Part shown: piece by piece, positions 4,796 through 12,568 of the stretch
Layout: every line of letters starts with the position of its first letter
How positions within the stretch are numbered: position 1 is the stretch's first letter
NCBI GenBank assembly: GCA_903845455.1
Contig: CAIMXN010000276.1
Span: 1 to 13,949 of the forward strand
Source: an uncultured beta proteobacterium
GTDB taxonomy: Bacteria > Pseudomonadota > Gammaproteobacteria > Burkholderiales > Burkholderiaceae
Reading direction: 5' to 3'
DNA: 13,949 nucleotides
Position numbers and translations under genes: made by a program
Notes under the pieces: generated by a model
Seen by the model: the letters and a program-made list of their open reading frames with translations, nothing else
What the model was told of the DNA's origin: nothing
Databases searched by the model: none

Positions 4796-6625
4796 TTGGA
4801 GCCAGCGAGTTTGAATCAATCTTATTTTCACAAAGTTGTCGATTGTCAATGGGCCTGCCCTGCACACACACCCGTGCCGGAATACATCCGTTTAATTGCT
4901 CAAGGGCGGTATACGGATGCTTACATGATCAATTGGGTATCCAATGTTTTTCCTGGAGTTCTGGGTAGAACCTGCGATAGACCTTGTGAGCCCGCTTGTC
5001 GACGCGGGCGCGTTGAAGAAAATAATGGTGCTGATCCGGAACCAGTTGCCATTTGTCGTTTGAAGCGGGTGGCGGCCGATAACAAAGGTGATGTGAAGGC
5101 GCTGATGCCCAGTATTGCAGCGAAGAATGGCAAACGCGTGGTGTGCGTTGGTGCAGGGCCATCTTCCTTGACGGTTGCTAGAGATCTTGCTCCTTTAGGT
5201 TATGACATCACCATCTTTGATGGTGAAGCTAAAGCCGGTGGTTTTGTCCGTTCTCAGATTCCTAGATTTCGCTTACCAGAGTCGGTGATAGATGAAGAGA
5301 CTGGCTACATTCTGGATATGGGAGTGAATTTCAAAAGCAGTCAACGCGTTGATTCACTCAAAACATTATTAGATGATGGCTACGACGCAATCTACGTAGG
5401 CTCAGGCGCTCCTCGGGGTAGGGATTTAGATATTCCCGGTCGCAAAGAGGCCGCTAAAGATATTCATATTGGTATCGATTGGCTAGCCTCAGTCTCCTTC
5501 GGTCATATCACCGAGGCAGTAGGAAAGGTGATTGTTTTGGGTGGTGGCAATACCGCCATGGATTGCTGTCGATCCGCTAGAAGACTGGGTAGTGCTGATG
5601 TCAAGGTGATTGTACGTAGTGGCTTTGAAGAAATGAAAGCATCGCCTTGGGAAAAAGAAGACGCCTTGCATGAAGGTATTCCCATTCTCAATTTCCACGT
5701 TCCCAAGAGTTTTGAATGCAAGGATGGAAAGTTAGTTGGCATGCGCTTTGAGATTGTTAAAGCAGTGTTTGATGAAAAAGGTCAGCGCAGTTTAGTTCCC
5801 TCGGGAGAGCCTGAGGTCTTGATGGAATGTGATTCTGTTTTATTGGCAGTCGGCCAAGAAAATGCCTTCCCGTGGATCGAGCAAGATTGTGGCGTGAAAT
5901 TTAATCGCCACGGTCTGCCAGTGTTAGATCAAGAGACCTTTCAATCGACTAACGCCAAAATATTTTTTGGTGGGGATGCCGCCTTTGGACCAAAAAATAT
6001 TATTACTGCTGTAGCGCAAGGACATGCTGCAGCCATTTCGATGGATCGTTTTCTAAATGATGAAGATATAGCAGTGAGACCACCGCCGATGGTGACTCTC
6101 ATGTCTCAGAAGATGGGGATTCATGAGTGGAGTTACCACAATGATGTATCGGGCGATGAGCGTTATGTTGTCCCTTGGGCTGCAGCAGAGTTAGCGCTGT
6201 CGAATATACGGATTGAAGTTGAGCTCGGATTTGATGCTGCAACCGCCTTCAAAGAGGCTAATCGTTGTTTAAATTGTGATGTCCAAACAATCTTTACACG
6301 TGAAACTTGCATTGAATGTGATGCCTGTGTGGACATTTGCCCAATGGATTCGATCACCTTCACGCTGGGTGGTACTGAAGAGGATCTCCGAACCCGCCTA
6401 AAGGCTCCAGCGCTAAATCATGATCAGGATTTATATATTTCTCAGGGCCTCAAGTCGGGCAAGGTGATGGTCAAAGATGAGGATGTTTGTTTACATTGTG
6501 GCTTGTGTGCTGAACGGTGCCCAACTGGAGCATGGGATATGCAGAAATTTTTATTGAATCCACCGCAGGCTGGAGCGCAATGTCGCGATAAACAGCTCAG
6601 TCTGAATGCAAGGGAGTCAGCATGA
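4796..6625 (+). CDS. GltD-like FAD/NADPH oxidoreductase subunit with 4Fe-4S domains, of a 2-oxoacid oxidoreductase complex
   Basis: The roughly 609-residue protein has three parts. An N-terminal helical Fe-S domain has C17-x3-C21 and C60-x3-C64-x3-C68, similar to GltD and dihydropyrimidine dehydrogenase but with fewer cysteines in the first group. A glutamate-synthase-small-subunit-like core carries the FAD motif GAGPSS (119-124), the NADPH motif GGGNTA (249-254) and a second FAD contact GGDAAFGPKNIITA (D394). A C-terminal pair of 4Fe-4S motifs lies at C505/508/511/515 and C565/568/571/575. It should pass electrons between NADP(H) and the TPP-dependent subunits encoded next to it, with which it overlaps by ATGA. 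The 66-kDa gamma subunit of Azoarcus evansii 2-oxoglutarate:NADP+ oxidoreductase, as I recall it, fits. The start is uncertain: TTG 4796 has a GGGGG site, TTG 4775 does not, and an ATG at 4714 is out of frame. Confidence 0.88.
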   Translation: MEPASLNQSYFHKVVDCQWACPAHTPVPEYIRLIAQGRYTDAYMINWVSNVFPGVLGRTCDRPCEPACRRGRVEENNGADPEPVAICRLKRVAADNKGDVKALMPSIAAKNGKRVVCVGAGPSSLTVARDLAPLGYDITIFDGEAKAGGFVRSQIPRFRLPESVIDEETGYILDMGVNFKSSQRVDSLKTLLDDGYDAIYVGSGAPRGRDLDIPGRKEAAKDIHIGIDWLASVSFGHITEAVGKVIVLGGGNTAMDCCRSARRLGSADVKVIVRSGFEEMKASPWEKEDALHEGIPILNFHVPKSFECKDGKLVGMRFEIVKAVFDEKGQRSLVPSGEPEVLMECDSVLLAVGQENAFPWIEQDCGVKFNRHGLPVLDQETFQSTNAKIFFGGDAAFGPKNIITAVAQGHAAAISMDRFLNDEDIAVRPPPMVTLMSQKMGIHEWSYHNDVSGDERYVVPWAAAELALSNIRIEVELGFDAATAFKEANRCLNCDVQTIFTRETCIECDACVDICPMDSITFTLGGTEEDLRTRLKAPALNHDQDLYISQGLKSGKVMVKDEDVCLHCGLCAERCPTGAWDMQKFLLNPPQAGAQCRDKQLSLNARESA

Positions 6626-8469
6626 AGCAAATCGAAGCGATTAATGATTTCGTCATTAAATTTGCTAATGTGAATGGCTCCGGATCAGCTTCAGCCAATG
6701 AACTATTTGCTAAAGCTATTTTGCGTATGGGTGTACCCGTTAGTCCACGCAATATCTTTCCTAGCAATATTCAAGGGATGCCTACTTGGTATGAAGCGAG
6801 GGTATGTGAGCGGGGTTACTTAGGTAGACGTGGCGGGGTTGACATGATGGTTGCCATGAATCCGCAAACCTGGGATGCGGATGTCGCTGAAATTGAACCA
6901 GGGGGCTATCTTTTTTATGATTCCACTCGGCCGATTCCTGAGGATAAATTTCGCAAAGATATTCATGTCATTGGGGTGCCTTTAACTGAAATTAGTAATG
7001 CTGCGTACAGCGAGCCTAGACAGCGTCAGTTATTTAAGAACATTATTTACGTGGGAGCCTTGTCGGTGCTACTTGGGGTAGATGCCACGGTATTCGAAAA
7101 ACTCTTTGCTGAACAATTCAAGGGCAAAGAGGTATTACTAGATTCCAATATGAAAGCTTTTAATCTGGGCTTTGACTATGCCAAGAAGTACCTAACAGCA
7201 CCTCTAGGTATCCAAGTAAGACGCTCTGATCAGGTTGGAAATCGTATTTTTACAGATGGGAACAGTGCGATTGGTTTGGGTTGTGTTTATGGCGGCGCGA
7301 CCTTTGCTGCTTGGTACCCTATTACTCCTTCATCATCGGTGCCAGAGGCTTTTGATAAGTTTTGTCACAAATTCAGAGTGGATGCAGAAACAGGTTCCAA
7401 TCGATTTGCCATTGTGCAGGCAGAAGATGAGTTGGCTTCAATTGGGATGGTGATTGGCGCTGCCTGGAATGGCGTAAGGGCATTCACCGCAACCTCAGGT
7501 CCTGGTATTTCTTTAATGACAGAGTTTATTGGGTTAGCTTACTTTGCCGAAATTCCCGTAACGATTGTGAATGTACAACGTGGGGGGCCTTCTACCGGAA
7601 TGCCTACGCGCACTCAACAATCTGACTTAATCGCCTGCGCCTATGCTTCACATGGTGACACTAAACATGTCATGTTATTTCCTCAAGATCCATTTGAGTG
7701 CTTTGAGCATGCGGCAACTGCTCTCGATCTCGCAGAGCGTTTGCAGACCCCCATTTTCTTGATGACAGATTTAGATATTGGTATGAACCAACGATTGTGT
7801 GATCCTTTTGTATGGGATGAAGGTCGTACCTATGATCGTGGCAAGGTAATGACAGCTGAAGAGCTTGAGTCAGGAAAAGATTTTGGGCGTTATAAAGATG
7901 TTGATGGCGATGGGATTCCTTGGCGCACTATACCGGGCACGCACCCAACCAAAGGCAGCTTTTTCACCCGCGGAACGACGCGCGACCCTTATGCGCGATA
8001 TTCTGAAAAAGGGGTGGACTACATCTACAACATGGAAAGACTGCTGCGTAAATTTGAAACGGCAGCCACGATAGTCCCACAACCAATCATTCGGCCTGCC
8101 AGCAAACCCAGTAAGTTTGGCGTCATCTATTTTGGCTCTACCAGTCCTGCGATGGAGGAGGCTCTCAATGTTCTGAATGAGGTAGGAATTGGCTTAGATG
8201 CGATGCGCTTATGTGCCTTTCCATTCTCAAAATCAGTCAAAGAGTTTATTGATGCTCATGAGAAGGTGTTTGTAGTGGAACAAAATCGTGATGCACAAAT
8301 GCATACCTTATTAATGAATGAGCTTGAAATCGTGAACAATAATTTAGTGAAGGTGCTTCATTACGATGGCACACCAATTACTGCACGCTTTATCGCTAGC
8401 GTGATTCAGAAGAACTTGGATGTTTCTGGCCATTCCAAAACATCTTCTAGTCGCAAGGAGTTGGTATGA
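6622..8469 (+). CDS. korA: 2-oxoacid:acceptor oxidoreductase, fused gamma-alpha subunit (probably 2-oxoglutarate, KorA type)
   Basis: The 615-residue cytoplasmic protein fuses two OFOR domains. Residues about 10-195 are the gamma domain, with NGSGSASANELFAKAI near the start. From about 205 the alpha (pyrimidine-binding) domain follows, with GNSAIGLG (213-220), YPITPSSS (232-239) and RGGPSTGMPTRT (320-331). A C-terminal transketolase-like part ends in VFVVEQNRDAQ. Together with the beta subunit it would decarboxylate a 2-oxoacid oxidatively with CoA, or run in reverse with strong reductant. The GPSTG(M/L)PT form and fused gamma-alpha layout fit KorA; pyruvate or branched-chain 2-oxoacids cannot be excluded. 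ATG is preceded by GGGAG and overlaps the flavoprotein stop (ATGA), and its own stop overlaps the beta start in the same way, so all three genes are translationally coupled. Confidence 0.9.
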   Translation: MKQIEAINDFVIKFANVNGSGSASANELFAKAILRMGVPVSPRNIFPSNIQGMPTWYEARVCERGYLGRRGGVDMMVAMNPQTWDADVAEIEPGGYLFYDSTRPIPEDKFRKDIHVIGVPLTEISNAAYSEPRQRQLFKNIIYVGALSVLLGVDATVFEKLFAEQFKGKEVLLDSNMKAFNLGFDYAKKYLTAPLGIQVRRSDQVGNRIFTDGNSAIGLGCVYGGATFAAWYPITPSSSVPEAFDKFCHKFRVDAETGSNRFAIVQAEDELASIGMVIGAAWNGVRAFTATSGPGISLMTEFIGLAYFAEIPVTIVNVQRGGPSTGMPTRTQQSDLIACAYASHGDTKHVMLFPQDPFECFEHAATALDLAERLQTPIFLMTDLDIGMNQRLCDPFVWDEGRTYDRGKVMTAEELESGKDFGRYKDVDGDGIPWRTIPGTHPTKGSFFTRGTTRDPYARYSEKGVDYIYNMERLLRKFETAATIVPQPIIRPASKPSKFGVIYFGSTSPAMEEALNVLNEVGIGLDAMRLCAFPFSKSVKEFIDAHEKVFVVEQNRDAQMHTLLMNELEIVNNNLVKVLHYDGTPITARFIASVIQKNLDVSGHSKTSSSRKELV

Positions 8470-9521
8470 CTTATATTAATAAACCGAGTCTGCATCACCC
8501 AACACTGCAAAAGAATAAGGTTGGTTATACCCGTCGAGATTACGAGGGACGGATTTCCACTTTATGCGCAGGTTGTGGTCATGATTCTATTTCTGCTGCG
8601 ATCGTGCAAGCCTGCTGGGAAATGGATGTTGAACCTCACCGTGTAGCGAAGTTATCTGGCATTGGCTGTAGTTCAAAAACCCCTGATTATTTTTTGGGAG
8701 CCTCACATGGCTTTAATACAGTTCATGGACGGATGCCTTCGGTATTAACGGGTGCTAATTTAGCAAATCGCGATCTACTTTACTTGGGGGTATCAGGTGA
8801 TGGTGACTCTGCCTCGATCGGTTTGGGTCAATTTGCCAATGCCATGCGTCGTAATGTGCGAATGGCTTACATCGTTGAGAACAATGGTGTTTATGGACTG
8901 ACTAAGGGGCAGTTTTCAGCGACAGCGGACCGTGGCTCCAAAAGTAAAAAAGGGGTTGTGAATAATGATAGCCCCGTTGATCTTGTTGGTTTAGCCCTGC
9001 AACTGGGCGCAACCTATGTTGCTAGGAGTTTTTCTGGAGACAAGGAACAACTCGTACCTTTAATCAAAGGCGCCATTGGACATGGCGGTGCGGCATTTAT
9101 TGATGTGATTAGCCCTTGCGTGACCTTTAATAACCATGGTGGTAGTACGAAAAGTTATGACTATGTCAGGCAGCACAATGAAACAGTCAGTCGCATTGAC
9201 TTTATTCCACAGCATCAAGAAATCACTACCGAGTATGCCCCTGGGGAGGTGGTGGAAGTTCAGCAGCATGACGGCTCCTATTTGCGCTTGCGCAAATTGC
9301 ATAAGGATTACGATCCCACTAATCGTTACGCTGCTTTAAGTTATATCAATGAGCATCAAGAGAGAGGAGAGGTAGTAACAGGATTGCTGTATTTAGATCC
9401 TTTAGCTACTGATCTTCATGAAGCATTGAATACTTGTGTGCAGCCCTTAAATTCTTTGAAAGAGGGAGATCTTTGCCCTGGTGAAGCAGCCCTTCAAAAG
9501 ATTAATGCAAGCTTACGCTAG
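8466..9521 (+). CDS. korB: 2-oxoacid:acceptor oxidoreductase, beta subunit (TPP and 4Fe-4S, KorB type)
   Basis: The 351-residue protein is the TPP-pyrophosphate-binding subunit. Four cysteines suit the proximal 4Fe-4S cluster: C34 and C37 (LCAGCGHD), C68 (SGIGCSSK) and C218 (ISPCVTFNNH). The Mg-TPP motif runs from GDGD (111-114) through QFANAMRRN to NNGVYGLTKGQ (139-149). The KGQFSATAD segment is typical of KorB-like subunits. It is longer than the 280-300 residues of many OFOR beta subunits because of a C-terminal extension after about residue 290; the size agrees with the 38-kDa subunit remembered for Azoarcus evansii. A strong AAGGAG site precedes the ATG, which overlaps the alpha stop codon. 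This class of cluster is usually oxygen-labile, which is notable in a bacterium that otherwise looks aerobic. Confidence 0.92.
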   Translation: MTYINKPSLHHPTLQKNKVGYTRRDYEGRISTLCAGCGHDSISAAIVQACWEMDVEPHRVAKLSGIGCSSKTPDYFLGASHGFNTVHGRMPSVLTGANLANRDLLYLGVSGDGDSASIGLGQFANAMRRNVRMAYIVENNGVYGLTKGQFSATADRGSKSKKGVVNNDSPVDLVGLALQLGATYVARSFSGDKEQLVPLIKGAIGHGGAAFIDVISPCVTFNNHGGSTKSYDYVRQHNETVSRIDFIPQHQEITTEYAPGEVVEVQQHDGSYLRLRKLHKDYDPTNRYAALSYINEHQERGEVVTGLLYLDPLATDLHEALNTCVQPLNSLKEGDLCPGEAALQKINASLR

Positions 9522-9533
9522 CCAAGACCATAT

Positions 9534-9537
9534 GGAG
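9534..9537 (+). promoter_or_regulatory. GGAG ribosome site fixing the CBS-protein start at 9544
   Basis: GGAG lies six bases before the ATG at 9544. Earlier in-frame starts, GTG 9481 inside korB and ATG 9532, lack such a site, so the short form is preferred. Confidence 0.6.
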
Positions 9538-9543
9538 CTCAAT

Positions 9544-9984
9544 ATGTTGGATCGCACAGTATCACAGTCTATTACTCATCGGAATTTAGTCAGCCTCTCT
9601 CCTCAAGCGACTGTATTGGAGGCGGCGCGCATTATGACTAAGGCAAATACTGGGTCTGTTCTCATTATGGATATTAGTGGTGAGCTCCTAGGCATACTGA
9701 CTGAGCGCGATTTGATGACTAGAGTTTTATCTAAGCCTTTAAATCCTGAGCTCACTTCGGTAGCAGCCGTGATGACACCAAAACCGCATTGCATTACTCC
9801 AGAAATGACGGTTTCGAATGCTGTCCTCATCATGATTGAAAGAGGCTTTAGGCATTTACCGATTACCTCTGTCAGTGGAAAAGTCTTGGGTGTATTTTCA
9901 GTGAGGGATGCATTGCCAAGAGAGATCGGGGAGGCTGTGAGTCTTGCAGAGTTCTTGGATCAGGCAGGTAATACCTTAGCGTAA
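9544..9984 (+). CDS. Two-CBS-domain protein
   Basis: From ATG 9544 the product has 146 residues and consists almost wholly of a Bateman module. The first CBS domain spans about 14-66 (VSLSPQATVLEAARIM, then LLGILTERDLM) and the second about 79-130 (CITPEMTVSNAVLIM, then GVFSVRDAL). CBS pairs bind adenosine compounds such as AMP, ATP, NADH or SAM and tune the activity of partner proteins; stand-alone ones are often linked to energy state. The gene begins 22 bases after korB and is in the same direction, so it is almost certainly part of the operon. A regulatory role on the oxidoreductase, for example through adenylate or NAD(P)H level, is inference. An upstream GTG at 9481 would add 21 residues that overlap korB. 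Confidence 0.88.
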   Translation: MLDRTVSQSITHRNLVSLSPQATVLEAARIMTKANTGSVLIMDISGELLGILTERDLMTRVLSKPLNPELTSVAAVMTPKPHCITPEMTVSNAVLIMIERGFRHLPITSVSGKVLGVFSVRDALPREIGEAVSLAEFLDQAGNTLA

Positions 9985-10025
9985 CAAATGAATTTAAATG
10001 ACGATTAATTTGTGAGGACATCAAT

Positions 10026-10262
10026 ATGCAAGAAAAAACTGCTAAAAATGAGCCCTATCCACTACCAGTAGAAGCCGGTCAAACGTATTACTGGTGTTCC
10101 TGTGGCACTAGCAAGACGCAGCCATTATGTGATGGTGCACACCAATCAACTGATTGCATGCCCGTGGAATATGTGGCTACTAAAACCGAAACAGTCTATT
10201 TCTGTGGTTGCAAACAGTCTGAGAATGGCCCTTTGTGTGATGGGATGCATAACAAGCTTTAG
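10026..10262 (+). CDS. Double CDGSH-type iron-sulfur protein
   Basis: The 78-residue protein has two complete CDGSH motifs for 2Fe-2S clusters with three Cys and one His ligand: C24, C26, C35, H39 and C60, C62, C71, H75. The signature serine is replaced in both, giving CDGAH and CDGMH. The dual-motif soluble form with no membrane anchor is a common bacterial type, distinct from the anchored mitochondrial mitoNEET. Such clusters are redox-active and can be transferred to apoproteins. GAGGA precedes the ATG, and the gene lies 41 bases after the CBS gene, so it is probably the last gene of the oxidoreductase operon. A role in electron transfer or cluster supply to the Fe-S-rich complex upstream is inference. 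It converges on the SDR gene with a gap of only ten bases. Confidence 0.9.
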   Translation: MQEKTAKNEPYPLPVEAGQTYYWCSCGTSKTQPLCDGAHQSTDCMPVEYVATKTETVYFCGCKQSENGPLCDGMHNKL

Positions 10263-10272
10263 ATGTAGGCTT

Positions 10273-10968
10273 TTACCAGGGTAGCTTTTCACCTGAATAG
10301 GAAAAGAAGCAACCCGAATCTTCCTTGCCAAGATTTTGCATAACCTTGAGCATATCGCTAGCAGCATCTAGCGCGGGCCTACCAATTTGCTCTCCGCGAA
10401 ACGGTTGCGATAGTCTCGAATTTACCGTTCCTGGATGTAGGGCAATTAATGCAGTTTTCGGTTTTGTTCTGCCAAGCTCAATAGCTGCAGTCTTAATGAG
10501 CATATTGAGCGCTGCCTTAGAGGCGCGGTAGCTGTACCAGCCACCAAGGCGATTATCTTCAATGCTTCCCACTTTTGCTGAGAGCGTGGCCATCACACTA
10601 TTTTTAGTATCTAAGAGTTTTGCAAAGTGTTGAATCGTTAGGGCGGGACCAATTGCATTGATTTTTATGAGCTCTATTAGTTTTGCTGAACTAAGATCAG
10701 CCAATTTTTTTTCAGGCATCCAGTCTTTGGTGTGCAAAACACCAATCGTATTAATAATCAGTTGGAAAGGTGCTATTAAAGATAGTGCTTTTGCAGAGGA
10801 CTCAATCGTCTCCGGATCTTGGTAATCTATAGGGTAGTCAGACTTGCGATGGATGCCAACGACTTCAGTACAAGCGGGATTATCTTGTAGTAGCTGCATA
10901 AAAGCAGCCCCAATGGTTCCAGAGGAGCCAATGACAAGGGCCCGAAAGGATGGTGGAAGTAGTGTCAT
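10273..10968 (-). CDS. Short-chain dehydrogenase/reductase of the C-factor (CsgA-like) type
   Basis: The 231-residue protein is a classical-length SDR with a Rossmann fold. The dinucleotide motif is GSSGTIG (14-20), the structural NTIG is at 73-76, and the active site is S135, Y147 and K151 (YRASK). The segment RLGGWYSYRASKAALN and the C-terminal GEKLPW are typical of the C-factor-like subgroup. Most are NAD(P)-dependent oxidoreductases of unknown substrate; the name comes from a Myxococcus signalling protein and says little about function here. The protein is cytoplasmic, without a leader. Its start lies 20 bases from the divergent start of the DCC gene, so the two promoters must overlap each other's 5' ends. 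No strong ribosome site is seen. Confidence 0.88.
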   Translation of the reverse strand: MTLLPPSFRALVIGSSGTIGAAFMQLLQDNPACTEVVGIHRKSDYPIDYQDPETIESSAKALSLIAPFQLIINTIGVLHTKDWMPEKKLADLSSAKLIELIKINAIGPALTIQHFAKLLDTKNSVMATLSAKVGSIEDNRLGGWYSYRASKAALNMLIKTAAIELGRTKPKTALIALHPGTVNSRLSQPFRGEQIGRPALDAASDMLKVMQNLGKEDSGCFFSYSGEKLPW

Positions 10969-10988
10969 GGGGTCATTAGGATCTTGTT

Positions 10989-11444
10989 ATGCTCTCAGCC
11001 AGTTTATTGAATAAGTCTTACACTTGCTCGATGGTAAATAAATTACAAAAACTAACGCTCTTTTATGATGGTGCTTGTCCTTTGTGTCAGGCAGAGATTC
11101 TTTTTTTGTCTGGGCGAAATCAGGCCAAACTGCTTGATTTTGTTGATATTCATTCAGAACAGTATGACCCTTTAACTGTAGGGGTTTCCTGTGAGCAGGC
11201 TTTGGCTGCGATGTATGGGCAGTATGCTGATGGGACTGTGATTCACGGGGTCAGCGTTTTTCCAGAGGCTTATCAGCGCGCTAACTTACCCTTCCTAGCC
11301 TGGGTGTTTTCAAGACCCGTTTTACAGCCAATTCTGAAAGTTGGCTATCAATTTTTTGCTAAAAACAGGCATGGGATTTCTAGGATATTGGGACCTGGTG
11401 CACTGTGGTTGGTTAAAGTAAGAGTGCAGAAGGTTGGAGTATGA
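10989..11444 (+). CDS. DCC-family (DUF393, YuxK-like) thiol-disulfide oxidoreductase
   Basis: The product is 151 residues from ATG 10989, or 137 from ATG 11031. The family signature DGACPLC (27-33) gives the redox CxxC pair C30 and C33, on a thioredoxin-like fold that starts LTLFYDG. The middle holds DFVDIHSEQYD and the C-terminal half is hydrophobic, as in other DCC proteins. DCC proteins are predicted thiol-disulfide oxidoreductases, but substrates are unknown. I keep the first ATG because AGGA stands seven bases upstream, whereas ATG 11031 has no clear site; family proteins usually begin nearer to the second. The stop overlaps the next gene by ATGA, so the two are translationally coupled. 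Confidence 0.85.
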   Translation: MLSASLLNKSYTCSMVNKLQKLTLFYDGACPLCQAEILFLSGRNQAKLLDFVDIHSEQYDPLTVGVSCEQALAAMYGQYADGTVIHGVSVFPEAYQRANLPFLAWVFSRPVLQPILKVGYQFFAKNRHGISRILGPGALWLVKVRVQKVGV

Positions 11445-11989
11445 AGGTGCATCGATTTTTCATCGGCCTGTGCGCTGCCAGCTTATTTGCTTCAACAAGC
11501 ATTGCGCATGATTTGACTTATATGGATGAAGTAGTTAACCCAGCAAAGCTTCAAGGAAGCGGCAAACTAACATGGTGGGGCCTGCATATTTATGACGCCT
11601 CCTTCTATCGCGGTGCCAATATGGCGTCTTCCGAGTTTGCCCTTGATTTACGTTATCAAAAATCGTTTAGTGGGACTTCGATTGCGAACAGAACTATGGA
11701 GGAAATGAAAAAAATTGGGATCTCCGAAGTTCAGGCTGCCAATTGGGGAAAGCAGTTAGCCACATTTTTGCCCAATGTGGAGTCTGGTCATACTTTAACT
11801 GCAGTCTACATTCCTAAGCAAGGCACTCTTTTTTATCATGATGGTAAGCAAATCGCACAAATTCCAGGGCTTGATTTTTCTAAAGCCTTTTTCGGTATTT
11901 GGTTGGATCCAAAAACCAGTGCACCAAAGTTACGTACTGAGTTACTAGGGCAGAACTGTCCTCCACCCCCTTTTAATGAGTCTTGTTAA
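11441..11989 (+). CDS. Secreted chalcone-isomerase-like protein
   Basis: The 182-residue protein opens with a clear signal peptide, residues 1-22 ending in STSIA, and is thus probably periplasmic. The mature part has the bacterial chalcone-isomerase-like pattern: GKLTWWGLHIYDASFYR (about 41-57), ALDLRYQKSF (67-76), then LPNVESGHTLTAVYIP and FFGIWLD near 151-157. Bacterial members share the plant enzyme fold but usually lack proof of flavonoid chemistry; fatty-acid binding has been proposed for fold relatives. Two late cysteines (NCPPPPFNESC) may form a disulfide. ATG is preceded by TTGGAG and overlaps the DCC stop, and the DUF3833 lipoprotein follows after three bases. Confidence 0.82.
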   Translation: MKVHRFFIGLCAASLFASTSIAHDLTYMDEVVNPAKLQGSGKLTWWGLHIYDASFYRGANMASSEFALDLRYQKSFSGTSIANRTMEEMKKIGISEVQAANWGKQLATFLPNVESGHTLTAVYIPKQGTLFYHDGKQIAQIPGLDFSKAFFGIWLDPKTSAPKLRTELLGQNCPPPPFNESC

Positions 11990-11992
11990 TTC

Positions 11993-12541
11993 ATGAAATC
12001 CTACTTGTTGAAGTTTCTGTCGATATTATTTTGTGGATTATTTTTATTTGCCTGTGCAAGCCCTAAGGTTTCACACTATGCGGATGAGAAGCCTACTTTA
12101 GATTTGAGTGAGTACTTCTCGGGGACGATCGATGCCTATGGAATCTTTACGGATCGTAGCGGGGTAGTCAAGAAAAGATTTACCGTATTGATTAAAGCCA
12201 ATTGGCAAGTGATCGATGGCAAAAAAGTGGGCACCTTAGATGAGAGTTTTGATTACTCTGACGGCACCCAACAAAAACGCATCTGGACATTAACGCAAGT
12301 ATCCCCCGGTAAGTATGTTGGCACTGCTGACGATGTTGTAGGGCAGGCTCTAGGGGATTCTGCGGGTAATGCACTTAACTGGGCTTATACCTTGGCGCTT
12401 CCAGTGGATGGCACGATTTATCATGTGCAATTTGATGATTGGATGTATCTGGTCACACCTAAAGTCATGCTAAATAAGGCCAAGATGAGTAAGTTTGGTA
12501 TCGAGCTTGGTGAAGTAACCCTAAGCTTTTATAAGCGTTGA
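11993..12541 (+). CDS. DUF3833 family outer-membrane lipoprotein
   Basis: The 182-residue product has a lipoprotein leader with the lipobox LFAC and acylated C21; the next residue is alanine rather than aspartate, which predicts outer-membrane sorting. The mature part matches DUF3833: DLSEYFSGTIDAYGIFTDRSG (first 20: DLSEYFSGTIDAYGIFTDRS), VLIKANW, LDESFDYSDG, NWAYTLALPVDG and DDWMYLV. The fold is probably a lipocalin-like beta barrel that could bind a lipid-like ligand, which is inference. The family often lies near cyclopropane-fatty-acid-synthase-like, DUF1365, SDR and chalcone-isomerase-like genes. Here the SDR and chalcone-isomerase-like ones are present and the others are not within the window. 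ATG follows the previous stop by three bases, with the ribosome site inside the end of that gene. Confidence 0.85.
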   Translation: MKSYLLKFLSILFCGLFLFACASPKVSHYADEKPTLDLSEYFSGTIDAYGIFTDRSGVVKKRFTVLIKANWQVIDGKKVGTLDESFDYSDGTQQKRIWTLTQVSPGKYVGTADDVVGQALGDSAGNALNWAYTLALPVDGTIYHVQFDDWMYLVTPKVMLNKAKMSKFGIELGEVTLSFYKR

Positions 12542-12568
12542 GCTATAGAATATTAATAAAGCCTTATT

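Noticed and set aside
9481..9543. Longer form of the CBS protein starting at GTG 9481 inside korB
   Set aside because: It would overlap korB by 41 bases without a ribosome site, while ATG 9544 has GGAG at six bases.
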